Shown: positions 59,250-64,000 of the stretch, in pieces
How the letters are laid out: each line of letters begins with the position of its first letter
Position numbering within the stretch: position 1 is the first letter of the stretch
DNA from: Lichenihabitans sp033947565
Lineage (GTDB): Bacteria; Pseudomonadota; Alphaproteobacteria; Rhizobiales; Beijerinckiaceae
DNA length: 64,000 nucleotides
NCBI RefSeq assembly: GCF_033947565.1
Contig: NZ_JARPVX010000005.1
Coordinates: 62,001 to 126,000 of the forward strand
Direction: 5' to 3'
Notes under the pieces: generated by a model
The model's database searches: none
What the model saw: the letters and a program-made list of their open reading frames with translations, nothing else
What the model was told of the DNA's origin: nothing
Program-made: the position numbers and the translations under genes

Positions 59250-60500
59250 TCAGATCGCGCCGTGGCGGGGCGGATTGCGGCCGTTCAGCCAGTAATCGCC
59301 GATGACCTTGTATTTCCAGCGCACAGGATCGTGCACCGTGTGGGTGCGGGCGTTGCGCCAGAAGCGGTCGAGCCCGTGCTCCTGCAGCGTGGCGCTCGAT
59401 CCGGCGAGCTCGATGAGCTTGGTGGACGCGAAGAGCGCCGCCTCGGTGGTGGCCACCTTGGCCTCGGCCACGGCGACCGAAGCGGCCGCGACGTTGCCTT
59501 CGTCGGGCGCCGCCCGGGCCGCGTCGACGAAGCCGCCGGCCCGTTCGAGTAGCGCGCCCGCTGCATCGGTACGAATGCTCATCTCGCCCACGGCGGAAAC
59601 GATGTAGGGATCGTCGGACGCACGGTCGACGCCGCTCTCCTTCCAGGGCCGGGTGTGGTGGCGGACGAAGTGGATTGCGGTGGCGAGCGCCGCCTCTGCG
59701 ATGCCCTGCTCAACGGCGGCGTGCATTATTTGGGCGAACGGACCCATGCCGGTCGGCACGTCGAAGATGCGCTTGAACGGGATCACCGAGAACGGCGCGA
59801 CCGCCACATCGTCGAGGACCGTGGTGCCTGAGCCCGTGGTGCGCTGCCCGAAGCCCGTCCAGTCGTCGATCACCGTCACGCCAGGCGCCGTCGCGGGCAC
59901 AAAGGAGAGCGTGCTTTCGCCCGCGTCGTCGTTGGCCACCACGCCGATCCAATGGGCGAAGAGCACACCGGTCGAGTAGAACTTGCGGCCGTTCAACGCG
60001 AAGCCATCGCCCGCTCGCGTCAGACGCGTTACATGATCCTGCGCGGTCTTAGTACCGCGCTCGGACAGGGCATTGAAGATGCGCTCGCCCGCCAGGATGC
60101 GGTTGTAGAAGAAGCGCTTCTGTGCCTCCGTACCCGACAGGCGCAGCCCTTCAAGCAGGAAAAAGTGGTTCTGCGGGATCTGGCCAAGCGAGCCGTCGGC
60201 GCCCGCGAGCGTGGCGATCACGCGGGCGACTGTGCCGGCGCTCACACCCGCTCCGCCAAACTCGGCCGGCACCGTGATGGCCAGGAGGCCGGTGTCCGAG
60301 ATCCGTTCGAGTTCCTCGTAAGGTAGGATGCGCTCCCGGTCGCGCCGAACGGCGCCCAGCGCCAGCTCCGCCGCGACCTCGCGAGCAACCGCCAGGGCTT
60401 CGGCGTCGTCGCGAATGCGGTACGCCGGCCGCGACCGCACCGGCGGCGGATCGAAGGCGACCGACTCGGGATCGAGCTTCTGGGTGAAGGCCGTAGACAT
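59250..60500 (-). CDS. SfnB/DszC-like flavin-dependent dehydrogenase/monooxygenase (copy 1)
   Basis: A 416-residue acyl-CoA dehydrogenase-fold flavoprotein of the sulfur-acquisition (SfnB, DszC) branch. Landmarks: LAITVPAEFGGAGVS, GSLGQIPQNHFFLLEGLRL (the LGQIPQNH motif is typical), ALNGRKFYSTGVLFAHWIGV, GFGQRTTGSGTTVLDDV and the C-terminal RFWRNARTHTVHDPVRWKY. It would use FMNH2 or reduced flavin and O2, or dehydrogenate. The ATG at 60500 begins MSTAFTQ; longer frames overlap the next gene. Copy 2 lies 40 bases upstream. Likely acts on sulfones, sulfides or similar compounds together with the LLM enzyme. Confidence 0.9.
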   Translation of the reverse strand: MSTAFTQKLDPESVAFDPPPVRSRPAYRIRDDAEALAVAREVAAELALGAVRRDRERILPYEELERISDTGLLAITVPAEFGGAGVSAGTVARVIATLAGADGSLGQIPQNHFFLLEGLRLSGTEAQKRFFYNRILAGERIFNALSERGTKTAQDHVTRLTRAGDGFALNGRKFYSTGVLFAHWIGVVANDDAGESTLSFVPATAPGVTVIDDWTGFGQRTTGSGTTVLDDVAVAPFSVIPFKRIFDVPTGMGPFAQIMHAAVEQGIAEAALATAIHFVRHHTRPWKESGVDRASDDPYIVSAVGEMSIRTDAAGALLERAGGFVDAARAAPDEGNVAAASVAVAEAKVATTEAALFASTKLIELAGSSATLQEHGLDRFWRNARTHTVHDPVRWKYKVIGDYWLNGRNPPRHGAI

Positions 60501-60540
60501 GGGCATTCTGCTTGAACCGGGGAGAACGGGGAGGAGCGGA

Positions 60541-61758
60541 TCAGCTCCAGGCGTGGCGCGGCGGCGCGACGCCGTTGAGCGCGTGATTGCCGACGTGGAA
60601 GTATTTCCAGCGCACGGGATCATGCAGCGTGTGGGTGCGGGCGTTGCGCCAATGGCGGTCTAGGTTGTCGGCCATGAGCACGGAGCGGGTGCCGGCGAGT
60701 TCGTGAAGCTTGTTGGCCGCGAGGATCGCGATCTCGGTGGTCAACACCTTGGCTTTGGCCACTGAAACGGCCGTCTCGGCCACCGCCGCCTCGGTTGGGT
60801 CGTCGAGAATGGCATCGACCGCATGGCCCGCGCGGGCCAGCATGGCCTCGGCGGCGTGGAGCCTGACCGCAAGATCACCAATCCCATGAATGGTGAAGAC
60901 GTCGTCGAAGGCGTGCTCCTGCCCACTGTCGATCCAGGGCCGGGAGCGCGTCCGCACGAAGCCGATCGTTTCCGCGAAGGCGCCCTGCGCGATGCCTAAG
61001 TCGACCGCGGCCTGGATCAGCTGGGATACGGCGCCATTCGATGACGGCTGCTCGCCGCCTTTCCAGGCCGGGATCACGGCCTCCGGGCCGACCCGCACGT
61101 CGCGCAGCGCAACGTTGCCGCTTGCCGTAGTGCGTTGCCCAAAGCCCGACCAGCTGTCCACGACCGTCAGCCCCGGCGCGTCGCGATCCGCGATGGCGAG
61201 GTGGACGCGGTTCGCCTCGTCGACGGCGCCGATGTGGACGAAGTGGGCGAACAACGCGCCCGTCGCGTAGAACTTGTCGCCGCTGACCACGTAACCCTCG
61301 CCCGAAGCGCGCAGCGTCGTCTCGAAGGCGCCGACGTGCCGGCTGTTCTTTTCCGAGAAGGCGTTGCCGAGCCGGTCGCCCTCCAGCACGCGGCCGAACC
61401 AGAGCACCTTCTGGGCCTCGCTGCCGCTGACTCGGATAGCATCGAGCGCCGCGAGGTGGTTTTGCGGGATCTGGCCGAGCGAAGGATCGGCGGCCGACAC
61501 AGTTGCAATCACCTCCGCCAGGGTGGCGTAGCTCACGCCTGCGCCGCCGTAACCTTTCGGAACCGTGATGCCCCACAGGCCCGATGCTGAAAAGCGCTCG
61601 AGTTCGGCGACCGGCAGCCGACGTTCACGGTCGCGGTCGGCTGCGCCCGTGGCAAACACGGCCGCGAGGTCGCGCGCGACGGCGATCGCCTCGGCATCGG
61701 AGGTGATGCGGTGCGCCTTAGGTTGGCGTTCAAAATCGGGCGTAGATGTGGATGGCAT
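60541..61758 (-). CDS. SfnB/DszC-like flavin-dependent dehydrogenase/monooxygenase (copy 2)
   Basis: A 405-residue paralogue of the downstream gene. Shared motifs are LWGITVPKGYGGAGVSY, PSLGQIPQNHLAAL, VSGDKFYATGALFAHFVHIG, GFGQRTTASGNVALRDV and RHWRNARTHTLHDPVRWKYF. The ATG at 61758 begins MPSTSTPDFERQ. An open frame continues upstream to 62481 but only because it passes through the pseudogene chimera. The tandem copies may act on different intermediates or form a hetero-oligomer. Confidence 0.9.
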   Translation of the reverse strand: MPSTSTPDFERQPKAHRITSDAEAIAVARDLAAVFATGAADRDRERRLPVAELERFSASGLWGITVPKGYGGAGVSYATLAEVIATVSAADPSLGQIPQNHLAALDAIRVSGSEAQKVLWFGRVLEGDRLGNAFSEKNSRHVGAFETTLRASGEGYVVSGDKFYATGALFAHFVHIGAVDEANRVHLAIADRDAPGLTVVDSWSGFGQRTTASGNVALRDVRVGPEAVIPAWKGGEQPSSNGAVSQLIQAAVDLGIAQGAFAETIGFVRTRSRPWIDSGQEHAFDDVFTIHGIGDLAVRLHAAEAMLARAGHAVDAILDDPTEAAVAETAVSVAKAKVLTTEIAILAANKLHELAGTRSVLMADNLDRHWRNARTHTLHDPVRWKYFHVGNHALNGVAPPRHAWS

Positions 61759-61768
61759 GAGAACGCCC

Positions 61769-61918
61769 TTAAAGAAGGTTAAGTCTGCCGAAGCGGCCGT
61801 GGCCGTAGACGAGCCCCGCGCCAGTGCCGTCATGGCCGCGCACGTCCCGGACGGCGCCGAGCACGATGGCGTGGCTGTGGCGCTCGATGATCTCGGTGAC
61901 GTCGCAGTCGATAGCCCG
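61769..61918 (-). pseudogene. C-terminal remnant of a flavin reductase
   Basis: A frame ending at TAA (61769-61771) encodes AIDCDVTEIIERHSHAIVLG, then VRDVRG and a GLVYGHGRFGRL tail. This is the C-terminal third of NtaB/HpaC-like NAD(P)H:flavin reductases (pattern C-V-IE-x-H-HAIVLG-V and LVY-GRF). The N-terminal two thirds, with the flavin-binding site, are missing. Its left boundary meets the LivG stump. A flavin reductase partner for the LLM enzyme is thus lost from this locus. Confidence 0.78.
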
Positions 61919-62232
61919 GTCAGCACGTTGTCGAGCACGCTCATGCGCCGGAACAACGCGTTGTTCTGAAACGTGCGGCCGACGCCGCGCCGCGCCGCGC
62001 CCATCGGGGTCGGTCGATGGAAAGGCTCCCCGTCGATGGTGATCTCGCCCGCATCGGCGCGGTAAACGCCGTTGATAACGTTCAAGAGCGAGCTCTTGCC
62101 GGCGCCGTTCGGGCCGATCAGGGCGCAGATCTCGCCGCGCGGCACCGCGAAGCTGAGATCGGTCAGCGCCTTCACGCCCTTGAAGGCGAGCGACACGTTG
62201 CGGACGTCGAGGAGGGGTGGCGCCGCGCTCAT
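61914..62232 (-). pseudogene. N-terminal remnant of a LivG-type ABC ATPase
   Basis: The ATG at 62232 opens a frame with 106 residues of a branched-chain-type ATPase: Walker A GPNGAGKSS and the Q-loop segment VGRTFQNNALFRRMSVLDNV. The frame then leaves the family at VLTG and reads through the flavin-reductase stump in the wrong frame. Signature, Walker B and switch are all missing, so it cannot function. The fusion boundary is near 61914-61920. Confidence 0.82.
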
Positions 62233-62242
62233 GGTGTCGCGC

Positions 62243-63660
62243 TCACGCCGCCGTCGGCCGGGCCGCCGCCGCGGTCTCGCGCTTAACGCGTTCGATGTCG
62301 CGGTAGCGCGCTGCGGGATGGGTGGCGGGCAGAAACGGACCTTCGCCGAAAAGCTTCTCACGCAGCGTGCCGGGTTGGTAGGTCTTCGGGTAAACACCCC
62401 GCTTCTGCAGCTCAGGCACGAGATGCACGACCACGTCCTCGAAGGTCTCGGGGGTGACCGCATAGGCGAGGTTGAAGCCATCGACGTCGGTTTCGGCCAC
62501 CCAGTCCTGCAGGATGTCGGCGACGGTCGCGGCTGAGCCCACGATCACCGGCCCCATGCCACCGATGCCGCCGAATTTGGCGAGTTCTTCGACGGTCCAC
62601 TTCTTGTCGGGATCGCCCTCCGTGATTGCCTCGACGGCCGAGATGATGGCGTTGGTTTCGACCTTCTTGATGAGGTCTGTCGGCGCGTATTGGCCGAAGT
62701 CGATGCCGGTCCAGCCCGACATGAAGACGAGCGAGCCGTCGTAGCTGACATAGCGCTGGTAGTCTTCGAACTTGGCGCGCGCCTTCTCGTCCGTTTCATC
62801 GACGATGACGGTGAGCAGCGTGTAGACGAAGAGCTTCTTCGGATCGCGCCCGGCCGCCGCGGCGCGGCGCGGCGTCGGACGTCGGCCACATAGGCCTTCA
62901 AGATGGGTTTCGTGGGGGCGGCCACGAAGACGCATTCGGCGTGCTCGGCCGCGAAGGCCTTGCCGCGGCTCGAGGCGCCGGCCTGGTAGATCACCACGCT
63001 GCGCTGCGGCGACGGCTCGGCGAGGTGGAAGCCCGGCACCTGGAAGAAGCGGCCCTGGTGCCCGATCTCGTGCACCTTCTCGGGATGGGCGAAGATGCGC
63101 GCCGCGCGATCGCGCACCACGGCCCCGTCTTCCCATGAGCCTTCCCAGAGCTTGTAGAGCACTTCGAGATATTCGTCGGCGACGTCGTAGCGGTCGTTGT
63201 GGGCCACCTGGGTGGACTGGCCGAGGTTGCGGGCGCCGCTGTCGAGGTAGGAGGTGACGATGTTCCAGCCGACCCGCCCTTTGGTCAGGTGGTCGATCGT
63301 CGACATGCGGCGGGCGAAGGGATAAGGGTGCTCGAAGGAGATCGAGGCCGTGATGCCGAAGCCGAGGTGCTCGGTCACCACCGCCATGGCGGGCACGAGC
63401 TGCAGCGGGTCGTTGACCGGGATCTGCGCGCCCTGCCGGATGGCCTCATTCGCATTGCCCTTGTAGACGTCGTAGACGCCCAGTACGTCGGCGATGAAGA
63501 TGCCATCGAAGACGCCACGCTCCAAAGTCTGCGCGAGCCCCGTCCAGTATTCGAGGTCCTTGTACTGCCAGGAGCGGTCGCGCGGATGGGCCCACAGCCC
63601 CGGCGACTGGTGCCCGACGCAATTCATGTCGAAGGCGTTGAACCGGATCTGCCTGGTCAT
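62243..63660 (-). pseudogene. LLM-class flavin-dependent monooxygenase, frameshifted
   Basis: A NtaA/SnaA/DszA-family monooxygenase of about 470 residues if repaired. It uses FMNH2 and O2 to open C-S or C-N bonds or sulfones. The first part (63660 to about 62870) has FNAFDMNCVGHQSPGLWAHP, LGFGITASISFEHPYPFARR and GRVGWNIVTSYLDSGARNLG. The second part continues in another frame from DPKKLFVYTLLTVIVDE through GGIGGMGPVIVGS to TPETFEDVVVHLVPELQKRG. The break lies in a GC-rich run at about 62851-62876, where an extra 2 (or a duplicated 5) bases would explain the shift. It may be a real mutation or a sequencing artefact. Confidence 0.82.
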
Positions 63661-63898
63661 GGGATCTCCGAACCCGACCGCGGCGCCATTGTGCGCCGCA
63701 GCGTGGTTCGCTCCAAAAGAGCCGATCCCATACCTATTGTCTACTTATTTTATGTTCTATTTGCCCGGGAGCTTAGGTGACGCTACGGGTGTCCCGGGAG
63801 ATCGGTCGCCAACCTGAAGAACTGATGTCGACGCCTGGATCGGACCGGGTACGGCGAGCCGGCGACACCGTGCAACGATCGCCATCTGTTGAGAAAAC
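63661..63898. other. Divergent intergenic region
   Basis: An AT-rich stretch around 63735-63765 (CTACTTATTTTATGTTCTAT) is the likely promoter region of the leftward flavoenzyme operon. The right half precedes the plus-strand signal-peptide gene. I see no clear dyad. Confidence 0.4.
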
Positions 63899-64000
63899 AT
63901 GATGAAACGCTTGCTACCCGCACTCTTCCTCGCAGCCTCGATTCAGGCCGGCGCAGCGGCGGAACGCTGGGAAACCCTGCCGCCCACGCCGGCGCCGGTC
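63899..64000 (+). CDS. Start of a secreted protein, truncated at the window edge
   Basis: The frame from the ATG pair at 63899 encodes 34 residues with a clear Sec signal: MMKRLLPALFLAASIQAGAA, with cleavage likely after AGAAA, then a mature start ERWETLPPTPAPV. Upstream TTGAGAAAAC is only a weak ribosome site. The gene is divergent from the flavoenzyme operon. Too little is visible to name a family. Confidence 0.6.
   Translation, partial: MMKRLLPALFLAASIQAGAAAERWETLPPTPAPV

Noticed and set aside
60541..62481. A single 646-residue ABC ATPase-dehydrogenase fusion protein
   Set aside because: The middle is out-of-frame flavin-reductase remnant and the dehydrogenase has its own good start at 61758, so the fusion is a read-through of pseudogenes.
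1..64000. CRISPR array, rRNA operon or classical riboswitch
   Set aside because: No regularly spaced repeats, no rRNA sequence and no recognisable riboswitch core were seen. In particular I looked for a guanidine-type leader before the ureohydrolase and the TauABC-type operon and found none.

Overview
The window is GC-rich (roughly two thirds G+C by eye), densely packed and strongly biased to the minus strand, with many 1-4 base start/stop overlaps. Gene content fits a free-living, metabolically versatile alphaproteobacterium, most likely Hyphomicrobiales (Rhizobiales): five Rbs-type sugar ABC systems, a TauABC-type system, SorC and GntR regulators, a DUF3768 protein and amidohydrolases. The cargo next to the integrase resembles mobile gene sets I associate with Methylobacterium and relatives. 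Genus-level placement is inference.

Layout. 1-9.1 kb: a truncated AMP-forming ligase, an Old Yellow Enzyme, a DnaQ-like exonuclease, a SNF2-like helicase, a ureohydrolase, an orphan Opp-type binding protein, an alpha/beta hydrolase and a DUF3891 protein. 9.4-19.4 kb: an amide/heterocycle nitrogen-scavenging cluster (two amidohydrolases, amidase, nitrilase, TauABC-type transporter, second binding-protein-like gene) around a GntR regulator with a perfect palindromic operator candidate. 19.4-30.7 kb: a polyol/sugar cluster under a SorC regulator, with FGGY kinase, Rbs-type transporter, class II aldolase, GlpD-like dehydrogenase and an unusual E1alpha/E1beta/stand-alone lipoyl domain trio. 30.8-38.6 kb: a second sugar or sugar-acid cluster (Gfo/Idh/MocA, SDR, BKACE enzyme and ABC transporter with two permeases). 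38.7-40.2 kb: pepD. 40.5-47.3 kb: PhyH dioxygenase, a two-permease Ytf-like ABC transporter and a ribitol dehydrogenase-like SDR.

47.3-53.7 kb is the left end of an integrated element: a truncated permease tail, a 45-base 3' tRNA-Arg fragment (attachment-site scar), a tyrosine integrase and small cargo genes (NUDIX, Cys-rich unknown, SH3-like unknown, DUF3768, XRE, DUF805/SHOCT, secreted unknown). The distal end and the intact tRNA were not found, so the element may run past the window.

53.9-63.7 kb is one minus-strand flavoenzyme operon: LLM monooxygenase (frameshifted), two SfnB/DszC-like dehydrogenases, dodecin, Rbs-type ABC transporter and a GNAT-like protein. It is punctuated by two chimeric deletion scars made from pieces of a second monooxygenase, a third dehydrogenase, a LivG-type ATPase and a flavin reductase. 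A signal-peptide gene starts on the plus strand at the right edge.

Three of the Rbs-type operons carry a strong inverted repeat just after the binding-protein gene, which would allow the binding protein to be made in excess over the membrane components. The best candidates for undescribed biology are the E1/lipoyl trio inside a polyol operon, the BKACE sugar cluster, and the decaying but dodecin-equipped flavin monooxygenase operon.
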